DNA of 64,000 nucleotides from Bisporella sp. PMI_857 (lineage: Eukaryota > Ascomycota > Leotiomycetes > Helotiales > Helotiaceae). A model generated the notes under the pieces. The model searched no databases. It saw nothing but the letters and a program-made list of their open reading frames with translations, and was not told the DNA's origin. Numbering within the stretch: the first letter of the stretch is position 1; each line of letters begins with the position of its first letter. The stretch spans positions 39,436-103,435 of the forward strand of contig JAJSPD010000112.1 of NCBI GenBank assembly GCA_021307315.1, given 5' to 3'. Shown here piece by piece: positions 23,297-35,508 of the stretch. A program made the position numbers and the translations under genes.

Positions 23297-25182
23297 TTAG
23301 ACCCATCTCTGCGGTGTATCCGGTCTCCTGCCGTCACTGATATCACCGTTCGCATCTCTCTCTATCGTCCCGTACCCGGTCTCTCTTTGTCCTCCTGCTT
23401 CCATTGGCGCATATAATCCAAGGATATTCTCATTCCAGTCGCGAGTTCCTATTCTTCCATACTGTCCGTCAATATCCCGCTGGTCAGGATACGAACCAGC
23501 CTGCAGGTCCACTGGGAGATAGTTTGGAAGTTGATACTGTTGTTGTTGTTCCTGTTGCGAGGGATTCTCAGGATCTCTGTACACCCTGATCGGCTCCCCA
23601 GGCACCCTATTACCTCCCATCATTGTCTGCATTCCCATACCGCTTCCGTCATTTCCAACAAACCTTGCCATTGATCCAACGCTTCCCCTGCCACTGGCGC
23701 CTCCGTTTCCTCCATTCACATTAGCCGCAGCCGCAGCCGCAGCCGCAGCTTTCTCGCTAGCAGACTTCTCAGCCTCTGCAGCAGCCTTAGCTGCTTGCCG
23801 TCTCGTGTGTGCGTTGTATAAGTAGGCTAGATAGCCGAGCACAGCGATGACGATGACTCCAGCAAAGGCAATGCCGACCTCCTCGGCGATTTTGCCGCCG
23901 GACGTAGGTGAGGAGGTGACTGTGGCGGGCGCGGAATTGGTTTGTGTGGGTGAGGCTTGCACAGCTTCAAGGATGGGGGGAAGAGACGGGATAGTAGCGA
24001 CTTGGGCAACTGCGGAGGCGGAGGGAGTAGCGAGAGATACCAAAGCGGCAGCTGGAGTGGAAGTAAGGGGAGCTATTGAGGGGATAAGTGTGCTTGTAAG
24101 TGGTACTTGTGAAGAGGGTAAGACCGGCTGTGAGGATGCTGATACGAAGGCGGCTGGTGGTTGGAATGAGGAGGAGGGTATTTGAGGCACCGGTTGAGTT
24201 GAGATTGTCAGTTGAGAGGATAGCGGCGATGGAGAAGAGACGCTCAAGGCGGAGCGCGTGACCGTGGAGGTAACACTGAGCGTCACGATACGTTGTGGGG
24301 CTATTGGTACCTGGAAAGTTTGTTAGACGCTTCGACTAAATCAAGCCGGGAAAATCCTACAGTTACTGTGGTCATAGTGGTAGTGAAAAAACCGGTGGGC
24401 ACCCCGGTCCCAATGGCATTCAGAGACGTAGCATTACTAGAATCCCCGCCGAATGGTATTTTGATTTTTGCAGCCGGGTTAGTTGATATTGCGACTCGTG
24501 ACGATGTCGACAAAAATAAGCTTCGCAACGATGCAGTCGCATTTGAAGAGCCTGTAGCTGTCGAGGATGTCGACAATATCGCACCTTCTGCCGATGTTAG
24601 TACCTGTGTTTGGTTTGCCAGAGAAGTAAGCCCACTGGTTGCTGTCGAATCTGGTGCGGGAGCAGCTGATGCAGGCGGGCCTGGCAAAGTCTCGAACGCT
24701 GCGGTGGACCGAAGGTTGCCTGGTGTTGGGCGACTAGCTGGACGGGTAACTTGGCTCGCTGGTTGAGAAGTAGTCCTGACATTTCCTGCCGTGGCCGAAG
24801 TTGAAGTGGTCGAAATAGTTCCATTAGATGCTGTGGAAAGTATTTTGCTTTGTAGCGGAAGTCTTGAAGATGAAGAAATCAGACTCGCTGATTGAGAAGC
24901 CGTTCCTGAATTACCTGCTGCCGCTGGCGCTGGTGTGGATGAAAGTGTCTGATAAGGTACCGTGGAAAGTATTTGCCCTTGACCTGTGGCTTCCGCAGCG
25001 AGTAGAATCACGCTCGCTGCTCGGAATGTTAGGATGGTCGTTTCGATGGTGTTGGTGCTTTTCTCATCCTCCCCAAAGGCAGTGAACTCCTCCTCACCAA
25101 CATTATTAGAACCGCTGACGGTAGAGGTGAATCTGAGGACAGCCATTGCGACTACAACCAGTGTTCGACACAACAGCATCAC
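23297..25182 (-). CDS. Mucin-like single-pass membrane protein
   Basis: Exons 25182-24361 and 24310-23297 (minus; intron 50 nt, GTAGGA...CTAAC...TTCCAG) give 611 aa. Residues 1-25 form a signal peptide. Residues 26 to about 420 are very rich in Ser, Thr, Ala and Pro with scattered NAT/NGT sequons, as in heavily O-glycosylated surface proteins. One transmembrane helix follows (VGIAFAGVIVIAVLGYLAYL), then a cytosolic tail with an alanine run, Gly-Gly-Asn stretches and a QQEQQQQYQ tract. This layout is like WSC/Mid2/Msb2-type cell-surface sensors, but there is no WSC or other recognisable cysteine domain, so the sensor role is only a guess. Confidence 0.85.
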
Positions 25183-26576
25183 AGACTAAAATGGAGAGTT
25201 CGACATAAAATGCATCACAGACTAAAAGAAATTGATCGACGACATTAAGCAACGAAAACAAAAAATCATGTGGAAGGAAACAACATCTAGAAAACTACTA
25301 AAGACCAACACAAGAACATAAGAGACGTGGGAGGTCGGTCTCCCGATATATTACTACCTTGGCGCAGTTTCCAAGGTCTTGGTCCCGGCCTGGGAAGTAG
25401 GAGATCTACGATAGATCTAGGGTAGTCGACGCGAATTGTTTGCATTGGCAGTATCAAAATATCTCGGCGTGCTTCAACTCCAAGAGGTAATGAGCAGTGC
25501 GTAACGATTGCCTGAGGGATTCAGAAAGCCCACTGGGACGGGAGCCGCACTTAGGGTATTGATATGCAATTAAGATCAATATGACTGTTTTGCTTTAAAC
25601 CAAATCACCTCCAAACATTTGGCACAATACACGGAAGCAAAGAAAGACTAGAAATAACATGTTGTACTTCTCTTATCGCCGCCTTGGTTGAACCCCATAT
25701 TAGAAATTATACCCACCAGACAGACTCTAAAGCAAACATCCTCCACTCGACGTACTCTGATCTCGCAAGCACGAGGCTACTGAACAAAGAACTGAGGCTA
25801 TCGACAAAGAACTGAATCATGTTTCGCTCGGTAGCAAAATCTGAAACCAAAGAGATACCGCAAGTCAAAACAAGAGCACGGCACCTTTGAAACGTTCCGG
25901 GTAGGGTACCGAGATCTAGATCTACAGCAGTGCTACGTCTTCGTCACCGTGCTCAGATCACCGTCTGGCATATTCCCGTCTTGCTTGCGTCGATCCCAAA
26001 TACCATACTCGGGTACCGTATATTCCTTCCCAGCGATTAATGGTTGGCCGCGACATGAGAGGGCAGCAATTGCTAATGGAAGGTCATGCATGCTGAGGCT
26101 GGAAGCAGGAGAATGTAGGAAGACAGAGATAGGCCATGAAATGGCAAGAGGTTTCTGTGCAAATTAGAGTGTCGAAGTGTAGATATTGAAAAAAGAAGCG
26201 TTACGGGGTTGAGGCTCTGCCACGAAGTTCTGAGACATGAAGGAGTTGTCGAGCTTGGCAGCACGTGATCGGGTGAATTTTCCTCTCAACAGCTCAACAG
26301 TGGAAGGAAGAAAGAGAATTAATAATTACGTAGATGCAAGAGACATGACTAGGCAGAGTATGTTACTTTTACTGAATATAAGATGTCTATCCTTTGTTTG
26401 CATCGCCATCTATAACGAAAAGCACGCAAATTCTCAAAGCATACCACATGCTATCTAGCTTTCAGAGCCCCAATTCTTCTGGAATCAGATCCCCAGTGCC
26501 AGTAGCTGACTGCTCCTGCCCGCCACCGTCCCGTCGTCAAGTCATTAATCCGCAGTAACTAAGTACCCTCAATTCT
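25183..26576. other. Intergenic region
   Basis: About 1.4 kb containing the promoter of the mucin-like gene and the 3' region of hsp88. No gene or repeat recognised. Confidence 0.5.
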
Positions 26577-29274
26577 TTACTTCTTCTCGGGCTCAGAGAT
26601 CTCATCAGGTTTGATGCTCTCTCCAGCATCAGTCATCTCCTCGTCCTTGCTTGCAGCCTGCTCCTGCGCAAGAGCTGCAGCACGTGCTGCCTCAGCCATC
26701 TCGCGCTTCTTCTGGGCCTCGGCGTCCGCGACTGGAAAGATTCTCGTCAGCATATGCCTAATCAAGAATATGTCGGAGTTTCTGAAAAAAACGCTTGGAT
26801 GTGGATGTGGATGTAGACGTACTAGCTTGAGCTGCTTGACGCTCCTCTTCGATCTTATCGAAGTAGCGTTGAGCGATAGGTCCGGCAACCTGAAATATGT
26901 TAGTATTGGCGATGGATCTGAAAGTGTTCGGTTTAGGAGAGGGTGCATACTGCCCGAATCTCTTCTAGCTTGGCGCCGTAGACCGCCTTAGTGACATCTT
27001 CGCCCTCATCATAAAGCCAATCCTATCCGCATGTTAGCTAGTAATTCATGACTACCTTCTCAAAAACTCACCTCAGCTGCCTCCAGCTTTGCCTTGAGCT
27101 TAGTCTTCTCGTCTTCGCTCGCAAAATCGGCATATGTATCATCGATTTTGTTTCGCATATCGTAGATGTAGGTCTCGAGCTCGTTCTTCTTATCTTCAGT
27201 ATCGGCTACAAGCTTATCTGACATGATCATATCGTTCTCCGCCTCAGCAGCTGTGGTCTTTGCCGCATCATCGAGAGATAAGGTAGCAGAAACAACCGGT
27301 AAGTCGCCCTTTCGGACCTGCTTCTTGACCTTTCTTGTCTTTGGTTTATCGGCAGCATCTGTGTCCATGGCCTTCACATCGTGAGTTAGCTTCGGTTTTC
27401 CATCGTGCGATCGCTTGCTTGAAAGAATGGACTGATCACGCTTGATAGCAGGCTGGTCATCGTCTTCGTCTCGCGCATCTTCGATACAAACATGGAGGGA
27501 GAATAGATTGGAGGATAAATCATGCAAACTCACATCACCGTCTTTCTTCTCCGCGTCCTTGTCCTCGGGAATAGGCTCCTCAACCTCCATATCCTCAACA
27601 TAGTAGCCTTGCTCTACATTCAAGATACCGTGCATATTTAGTCGTGCCTTTAACTTGCAGATCATGAAGTCATCCTTGGAATCTGGCTTGACACCCTTGA
27701 CTGAGAACTTGCCTATCCATGGATTTGTCTTTCCAGGGAGCAATTCCGGCTTGACGTACTTGGCCTCCAGGTCAAAATTTTCTTTTCGGTAAAATGTCAG
27801 AATCTTTGTTGACGGCATGACACCACCCTTATTGAAAACAGTTAAGCTTGTATCCTCATCCGGAATATCTGGCGATTGCTCCCATTTGAACTCGATTGGG
27901 TAGTTGACAATGTCATGAATGGCAAAATCTCGGACACGGAAGACAGGAGAGAGAATGGCGCAGCTGAAAGCACATCCTCTAGCAATAGCCTCGTCCTGAT
28001 TGAGAGTAAATGAGAGGGGTTTGCCGAAGAAAGCTTGGATGCGCTCCTTAAGCGCTGGCACACGTGTGCAACCACCAACGAGCTCAACAACATCAATATC
28101 TTCGATCTTTAGTTTGGAATCCTCCAAAATTTGCTTCAATGGATCTGCGACACGCTTGAGAAGAGGTTCAACAAGGGTTTCGAGTTCTTGGCGTGTCAAA
28201 AGACCATTAACATCAATATCGTTCATCAAAGACTCAATATTGAGAGGTGCTTGTTGATTGGCTGACAGAATCTTCTTCAGCTTCTCGGCGGCAGCTTGGA
28301 TGCGGACCATAGCCTTTCCATTGCTCTTGACATCAATCTTGTACTTCTCCTTGAATTCGGCGGCAAAGTGATCAACCAGAGCCTTGTCAAAATCGCGTCC
28401 ACCGAAATGACGATCATATGCAGTAGCCTTGACAGACAACTCGCCCTTGCGGAATTCAACCACGGAAGCTGTGTAGTTGCTATGTCCGATGTCGATGAAG
28501 ACAACACGTCTGGGTTTCTCGTCGCCAGTTGGCAGATCAAGCTTGGTGATACCATATCCTAATGCAGCGGCAGTAGTGTCATTCATGAGACGGAGGAGCT
28601 TAAGACCAGCGATCTCAGCCGCATCCATCAAACTTCTTCGCTGGGCATCGGTGAACCAGGCTGGAACGCTGAGGACAATATCTGACACAGGAAGCTTCAA
28701 CTCCGCCGAAGCTGTCGCCTTAATCTTGCTAAGGTACATGGAGACAAGCTGGGTAGCGGTGTATTGGACCTTCTTTCCCTTGTATGTGACCTCGGCGCCG
28801 ACTTGACCATTGATATCAACCAAAGGTGCAGAGACATATTGTTGCTCGATCTGAACCTCTGGATCCTTAAATGATCGGCCAGCCAGCCGCTTCAATGACC
28901 CCACAGTATTCTTCAAGTTGGAGATCTCTTGCGTCTTCGCAGGCTCACCGAGGTATCGAGACTTAGGGCCGAAGCCGACTAGTGATCTATAAAATATTAG
29001 CAAGGCACTGAGGGAGAAATGTGGAAATGCGACTTACGGTGTGGCACGGTTAGAAACTTCATTTGTGATCTTTGAAGGTCAGCATTTCAAGAGCAGATCT
29101 AGGACTGGGGAACACTCACAACATCCACTCCACGGTTTCGCGCAACAGCGATGACCGTGTTGAGGGTACCGAAATCGACACCGACGACTATTGCTGGTCA
29201 GCAAGGTGAAGAGGCTGGATGAGGGTGGGTTGTTGATTTGTTTTGCTGTGTTTGAGGTTTGACTTACCACTCAT
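26577..29274 (-). CDS. hsp88: Hsp110-type chaperone Hsp88/Sse1
   Basis: Eight exons (minus): 29274-29268, 29187-29120, 29069-29038, 28986-27534, 27371-27072, 27022-26951, 26889-26823 and 26731-26577, giving 717 aa. The first exon is only 7 nt. The product starts MSVVGVDFGTLNTVIAVARN, the Hsp70-superfamily ATPase opening, and keeps NDTTAAALGYGI, DIGHSNYTASVVEF and VELVGGCTRVPALKE. The acidic insert and DWLYDEGEDVTKAVYGAKL in the C-terminal helical domain are diagnostic of Hsp110/Sse, the nucleotide-exchange factor for cytosolic Hsp70. The intron proposed at 27533-27372 is free of stops and a multiple of 3, so it could also be translated; I removed it because the joined sequence GDAMDTDAA matches the family and a GCTAAC branch site sits before its end. 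Confidence 0.93.
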
Positions 29275-29923
29275 ATTTATGGTTATGTGTTTCTATGCCG
29301 TTGTTTCCCTACACTGAATTGAAAGTAGAAGACTGTTTTTCATAAATTTTCGAAATAAACAGTGACGAAAGTTGAGGGAGAGGGTTTGGTTTGGAAGGAT
29401 GTAATGGGATTCAATTTTTTCGAGGTACGGCCAAGCGAGGCTTGCCCACCGCAGCAACCTCGAACTTTCTTGCACCTTCTCGTCACTTCGATCAACACTA
29501 TACCATGCTCCTTCCGCAACGACGGCTCCTGAGGACAGGTACGCTGGAGTATATCAAAGACCTATCTTTATACTACTTGAATCATTCTTAATCATTACTA
29601 TTCCCAACCCTGGATGCTTTTATCAACGCGCTCAAGGCTACCATCATGATTAGTCAGCATAGACACGTGCGATAAGGGCCCAGCCAGATAAAGGAGGGGA
29701 AAGATGACGAGGGGTCAGCGATAACAAATGAAAAAAGATATTTTGTTGGTCTTCAGCCTTTCACTCAAAGCGTCTTAGGGGATGAACATTGAGCATCTTA
29801 GTTGTTTTCAGCAGTCTGGTCATACTAAATATACGTTATATAGTTGTTCTTCAAAGTTTCTATTTTTATCAACAGATTTTATATATTGCTCATAATTCGT
29901 AATGGGGTGGGTTTTTTTTTATT
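29275..29923. other. hsp88 promoter / niaD 3' region
   Basis: 650 bp between two minus-strand genes. It contains one heat-shock-element-like core and no coding signal. Confidence 0.55.
29462..29469. promoter_or_regulatory. Possible heat-shock element core upstream of hsp88
   Basis: GAACTTTC fits the nGAAnnTTCn heat-shock factor core, about 190 bp upstream of the hsp88 ATG. A third in-phase unit is not seen, so this is a weak single-core candidate. Confidence 0.3.
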
Positions 29924-32685
29924 TTAGAAAAACAATAAGTCATCATCATTCCAGCCGAGCTGGTTCAATATTCCATGCACACTCTTTTCAAGTGCCTCTG
30001 GTCCACATATGAGGACCAGTTCCTGTCCATCCCTCCCAGCACACTTCCCAACCTCTTTACCAATGAGCTCCTTGCCCACTCTGCCTCGGAGGCCCGTCCA
30101 ACTGTCTGTTGGTTTGGTGAGCGCGTGTAGCAGCCTACACCTCTCTTCATTCCCGTTCACTAAGATATCAATATCCTCCCTACAGAGGATATCCTCTTCC
30201 AGCCTGTTTCCGTCGAGCAAAAGACACTTCGTGGCATCCTCAGGATCTCGTAGCACGGCTCGCAGTACTTGAAAGATGGGAGTGATGCCAGACCCTCCTG
30301 CTATCATGATAAACCGCTTTACTGACCTCTCCTTTCCTCCTATGAGACACTTGCCTTTACCCAAGTACTCAAACTTACCTATAGGACCTTTGAAATCGAC
30401 AAAGTGGCCGAGAGGTATTTGGTCAAGAGCTTTGGTAAGTTTGCCACCTGGCCGGTCTTTGGTGTCATTATAGATCTTGATGAGTATATTAAGGGTCCCC
30501 CGATCTGAAATCTCAGATATAGGTGTATAAGAGCGGATAATAGCCTCGCGTGTGACTGGATCGCGAAGCCGAAGCATGAGATGTTGGCCAGTTGGAAGGC
30601 CGATGGATTGGTCGGGGTAGTCGAGAGTGAATGTGAAGATGCGGCTATCAGAGGAAACGCTACGTTTGGCGGAAAGAATGGCTTTGCTCCATATTTTGGG
30701 TTGGAGGAAGATGGGTCTTGGGTCGGATGAATCTGATGATACTGTCTCAGGGTCTGCGAGAACTGCGCGTGAAGCTTCATCAAGGGATCCGATGTGGTAG
30801 TTTGGCATCATTGCTTTTGCAGTCTCGGAGTCTGGCTAGCGATTAGCATTAAATTGGTAAGGCGATAGATGTACATACGGATAGCCATGAACTCATCGGT
30901 GGCATCTTGGCCCGCTGCGCCGGTGATGCTCGTCGCTCCTCCTGGGTGACCTTCCAAGAATGCAGTTCCATCATATACCTCGCCGTTGACTACAAACCAA
31001 GGATTTTTCTCACCATCATGTTTCCTTAGTTCGTCAATTGTGATATTACGGTCCAGGCCATCCTTTGTCATCTTGATCTCTAGCTTTGCCTCCACTTTCT
31101 CACTTGCTTCTTCGCCACCCATCTTCTCGCCCCAAAACCCATTTGCAAGATTTCCACCCCTAGCTTTGACTTTCTCCATCCATCCTCCAGGGATGAGGGC
31201 AGGCTGTGTCGGATGCTCAAAATGAACAATATCACCATTTTTCGTTATGGTTATACGATACCAAGGGTTGTTCATCATTCCAAGTACACTCCAGTACATA
31301 TCTCTTGGTTGCACATTCATGCTTTCGTCCATAGCTCGCACCATTATATCATCCGCTAAGGCCAAGTCCTCAAGGCTCAAGTCAATCTCCCAGAAACACC
31401 AACAAAACGAAGTTTCTCGCCATCCCATGTCGATCCTACCCCCGTAAAGCATCTCATCTTCGCCGGCATTATATCGATAATCGTCTTCGTGATACCGTAT
31501 ATCTGCCAGTGCCCATGAATTGCCCTTGTCGAGAGTAATCTCTACTCTTGTGACTCTTCTCCCACCTCCACCATATGCATAGCCACGCACCTTGTATGTC
31601 GCTGGGCTGTTCATTATGGATAGCTTCTCATCATGTGCAGGATACACCGTCGCGCTGTTCGTGCTTAAATCATAGATGGCATACCTTTCATCCATCCACC
31701 ATTTCGGTTCATTAGCACTCTGCTCTGGGCTGACCATAGTCGGTAACACCCGATTATCGTATATGTGATACCAGTTATCGCTTGGGGCAGCGGTGACAAT
31801 GAGCTTCTTCAACCACTTGACACTTCGGCCACCAATTTGCCCTGGCACTACGCAACGTAAAGGTTTGCCATGATCTGGTCTAAGCATCTCTCCATTCATC
31901 CCATGAGCAAGCATAATGCCTCTATTGGGATCCATGGCCCAGTTCAGCTTCACTGATGTGCCATAGTAGCCATTCGGCAACTTATCTGCACCTTCCATAC
32001 ACACATACTTTGCGCCGCGTAGTGGAACTGCTCTTTTCAGTACCTCCAGCATGGGTACACCTGTCCAGAGTGCTGTCGAGACACCTGCAGCTCCCCAGGA
32101 GAATCCTTTCGATTTTCGTACTTGGTTCTGCTCTTTTCGTCGGTTTCCGGCACACACCAGTGTAATAGGTACGGTGATCTGCTCATAGTCCGCAATAAGG
32201 TCCCTTAAGGTCATGGTGATCGGGTGCTTGACCAAGCCCTCAATAGAGAACTCCCAGTCTGGGATCGTGGCATCGTCCACTTCTGGGACGGCACCATGGT
32301 TCCGCACGTAGAAGAGTTCCGGTGAGGTAAGGAAGCCTTCATCATACAGTGCACTAAGTGGAGCCTCGACGTTGAAAGGATGGATGCCGGTAAGACGAAT
32401 CAGGCGGGGATCTCGTGGTACGTGATTATCTGGTGTTTTGAGGTCTTCTTTGAGAACATCTAGAGGAATAGTTGAAGGTGGTGCGAGTGGATATCTTCCT
32501 TCTAGTCTCTCTTCACTTGCTTCTTCTGAAGCGTTGCTGGAGTCATCCGAGGCATCGCTGGCATTACCTTCTGATTTTGGTGGTGTTGGAGGTAGTCCAA
32601 AGTTCGCGTCCGGTAATCCTGTTCCTGGCTTTGTGGTATTGACATTGGTATTCATATATGGTAATATGACTGTGGACGAAGACAT
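29924..32685 (-). CDS. niaD: NADPH nitrate reductase
   Basis: Exons 32685-30879 and 30831-29924 (minus; one 47-nt intron) give 904 aa. The enzyme reduces nitrate to nitrite in the cytosol as the first step of nitrate assimilation. Domains in order: a variable 90-residue N-terminus; the molybdopterin domain with the Mo-binding Cys in LVCAGNRRKEQN and GGRSVKWLKK; the dimerisation domain (NPWYRI); cytochrome b5 with haem ligands in HPGG and in AIHSE (the second His codon is created by the splice); then the FAD domain with RSYTP and the NADPH domain with GGSGITP and CGPEALEKSV, ending in a C-terminal Phe. No nitrite reductase or nitrate transporter gene is next to it, unlike the crnA-niiA-niaD cluster of Aspergillus. 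Confidence 0.97.
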
Positions 32686-32812
32686 TTTTCGAAGTAATGC
32701 AGCAAATTGATAACACTACCTTGCTTAGCCTTGTGACCGGATCCAGTACGCAGTGGCCTTCTGGCTACCTTACATGCAATTGCGCCTGATTTTTTCTCTC
32801 TCGGAACTGAGC

Positions 32813-32830
32813 GATAAGCTGGTGGATAAG
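32813..32830. promoter_or_regulatory. Tandem GATA sites upstream of niaD
   Basis: Two GATAAG motifs (32813-32818 and 32825-32830) lie 12 bp apart and 128-145 bp upstream of the niaD ATG. Paired HGATAR sites are the usual target of the AreA/Nit2 nitrogen-derepression factor at nitrate genes. Confidence 0.55.
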
Positions 32831-33000
32831 CACAAACTGAAGAGAATGAGGATATATTGTACAGTCAACTAAAACGGGAAGATAGTCTGAGAACGAACGC
32901 CAGATCCGCGAGGGAATAGAAGCGAGCCGGCTTCATGAGCACGGGGGGGTGCCAATCAAGAAGAAAAGAAGAAGAAAGCGTTCACTCGAAAGTGTATAGT

Positions 33001-33025
33001 ACAGCACAGCACAGCACAGTACAGC
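33001..33025. repeat. ACAGC short tandem repeat
   Basis: Five ACAGC-type units, one interrupted by GT, within the region upstream of niaD. Confidence 0.8.
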
Positions 33026-33181
33026 ATCTGTCCGTCCATTGTCCATGGATCGTTTATCGTTCTATCTAGAGAACGACATCAACATAATCTCCGCGCATGT
33101 CTTGGGGAATTGTCCAATTCCACGGGGGGCGGCGCCGGTGACAGTGGTGGTGCATATCCCTATCTTGTATGCCATCATCAC

Positions 33182-33189
33182 CTCCGCGG
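33182..33189. promoter_or_regulatory. Candidate NirA/Nit4 site
   Basis: CTCCGCGG matches the CTCCGHGG consensus of the nitrate-specific activator NirA, about 500 bp upstream of the niaD ATG. Confidence 0.4.
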
Positions 33190-33869
33190 GTGGTGAAAGC
33201 TATTGATAGCTGTCTGGCCCAGGCCCTGGCCCTTCTTACTCGCGACTTGTGAGATGGTCCCCGGAGAAGTTCTTTCACTGCCACCCCGTTGGCCTCGGAT
33301 TGGCCAATCAGCATTCGATCCCGAAGATTTGCCGTTCGTGGCCGCTGATAAGAACAAAGGTCTGGGCTTATCTTATCTCCCTGATTTTTTTTCTACCACC
33401 ACTACCCTTGGAATTATATCTAATACGCTTCGAATGCAATTTGGGAATTGGTCATACATACTAGATATCTCCCTGGAAATCCCTCTCATTCTTTCGACTC
33501 CCATATTATTATTATTATCCGACACCCCACAGACAATGAGCGGCCTCTCAATCTTCAATCAAGTCGATCCCATCTTGGGTACTTCTCTAAGAAGCGCTAC
33601 GCGCTACTGTACTACTGAAAGCTGCTCGAGAAGCCATTGATCATGACCGCTGAGCTGTGAACGGCGAGTATGCGCTATAGTTTGGAGTAATTTCTCAACT
33701 GCATGATTCCGCCACTCCAAAACCGATACGAACTCGATAACAGCTCAACTAAAACAATCATAACCCCAGAAAATAATTCAAGTTACAGCGTAAAAATCGA
33801 CAAGGTGGGTAGGTAGCTTTCACGGGAAAAACAAAATAAAGCGAGGAGGAAACAAGCGTGTTGTTGTAC

Positions 33870-34073
33870 TTAAACATACTCATCATGTGTCAAGGATTCC
33901 CTCTCCCATACCCATTCTGAAGTCTGGAGAGACTCATTGCCGTCATCCTTCAATATTGCACTAGTTCCCCAGAGGTCATTGATCCCTCGTTTCCAAAGGT
34001 AGTTACCCTTTTGAAAATCTGAGGCTAGAACGTCTATTGTCTTATCATATAGTGGCTGGAATGCAACTTGCAT
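33870..34073 (-). CDS. Short coding-like frame, possible gene fragment
   Basis: A 67-codon minus-strand frame with balanced amino-acid composition and gene-like segments such as FQKGNYLWKRGINDLWGTSA and SLQTSEWVWERESLTHDEYV before its stop. It may be the last exon of a small gene or a relic; I could not join an upstream exon. No family recognised. Confidence 0.3.
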   Translation of the reverse strand: MQVAFQPLYDKTIDVLASDFQKGNYLWKRGINDLWGTSAILKDDGNESLQTSEWVWERESLTHDEYV

Positions 34074-35508
34074 ATCCTCATTTCAGACTTAATGATGTTT
34101 GCTTGTCTGCTTCCGCTTATTTTTTAGACCTGGCTAAGACCTCGCAACCATCTCTAATTCACTAGATTTTGTTAAAGAGATGCCTTTTTGTGGCTGGGGG
34201 ATTAGATCAGCGACTTGAAAAGACGGCCTTGATTCAATGGAGAAGCTATAAGGCCAGGCAGTATGCCAACTTCATGGGACCAAGACAAGTCAGTGCGATC
34301 GAATATTAACAGTACTTGCTGCTTCGTGGAGTTGAGGCTATGCTCAATCAGAAGAAATTACTCGTATGAGAACTGACATACCTTTGCTGTCACAGTTCAC
34401 TTCGGCCTCCTGTTGGAGTAAGCGGGACTCTTGTAGATAGCTGTTTTTGTTGGAATGATCCCATCATCGAACCTAGAGCATTGGTTGATTTTAGTGTGAG
34501 AATTGCAGCAAGTCGCGCATAGAGATTCGATGCACGTGCGTCCCATACTAGTTCCTGTTGAAAGGCGAAGAATAGAGTCTGCTTCTATGAACGGGGTATG
34601 ACATCCAACTCATTGAACCGGAACCTTTGACAAGTTCTCGGTTTGTTTAAGGAGGTTTTTATATGTGCTGTCAGACCTAGTGCAACACAGCTCCAAAATA
34701 AACCTCCACCATGTTTGTATTGGGTATCCTCTATTTCGACGAAGAAATGACTTTGATATGATCCTGGCGAATAAGGAGGAGAGGAATGTGGTATATATAG
34801 TCGTGCGGAGATTCAGGAGATCTTTGGGTGAGGGGTAGTTTGTATTGGTCAAGAACAGATCTGAATGGACGGTGGGCTAGACTTAAGAACACAATTCTAC
34901 GCGTGAAACACTCTCGTGGCTTCATATACGTAGTAAGAGAGCATTTAGATCTATAACAATATGCAACAGAACTCTACTCGATAGTATCCAATCATGTACT
35001 CCCAAGACTTGGGTATTGGAGTGCCCCGCTTAGGCCTGTCTTTGCAGCAAACACTGTACAGCCTTGCAAACTATCAAGTAAAGATAGACTAAATTTATTC
35101 AAGGACATATTAAACAAGCAAAACCATGTACAATTCAACTGGAAAGGAAAGTAGAATATGGTTGAGGCCAAATCAAGTTAGCGTCGAGGCGGCGGGATAC
35201 TGTATCGACAGGCGACACAACACTGGCGGCAGAAAGCTTCACCTTGATCAAACTCCTGCATATCCAAATAAATTTTAAACAAACAGCACAACACTGATTC
35301 GCACACGAACCACTTCACAAACAGTCGCATGAATCCTGGCTAGCCAATAGTTGATTCAGATGCATCTAATTTCTGCTGCGAGGTCCTACTTTAAACTCTA
35401 CCCTATGCGTCCTTAAAGTCATAACGAATGTGGGGTCACAAGAAAGGGCAGATTGAATTCGAGCTTTAACCCCAACGACTGGTCCCAGCAGGACCAAATC
35501 AATTCGGA

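Larger units (their letters stand above)
32686..35508. other. Long intergenic region niaD / upf2
   Basis: About 2.8 kb. The left part is the niaD promoter, with GATA and NirA-like sites. Except for the short coding-like frame at 33870-34073, I find no credible gene; the open frame 33203-33640 begins with TTG and looks non-coding. Confidence 0.5.

Noticed and set aside
24293..24766. 157-codon plus-strand frame opposite the mucin-like gene
   Set aside because: Mirror of low-complexity Ser/Thr codons; the minus-strand reading has a signal peptide and a membrane helix.
33203..33640. 145-codon plus-strand frame
   Set aside because: Starts with TTG, contains no family motif, and overlaps the niaD upstream region.
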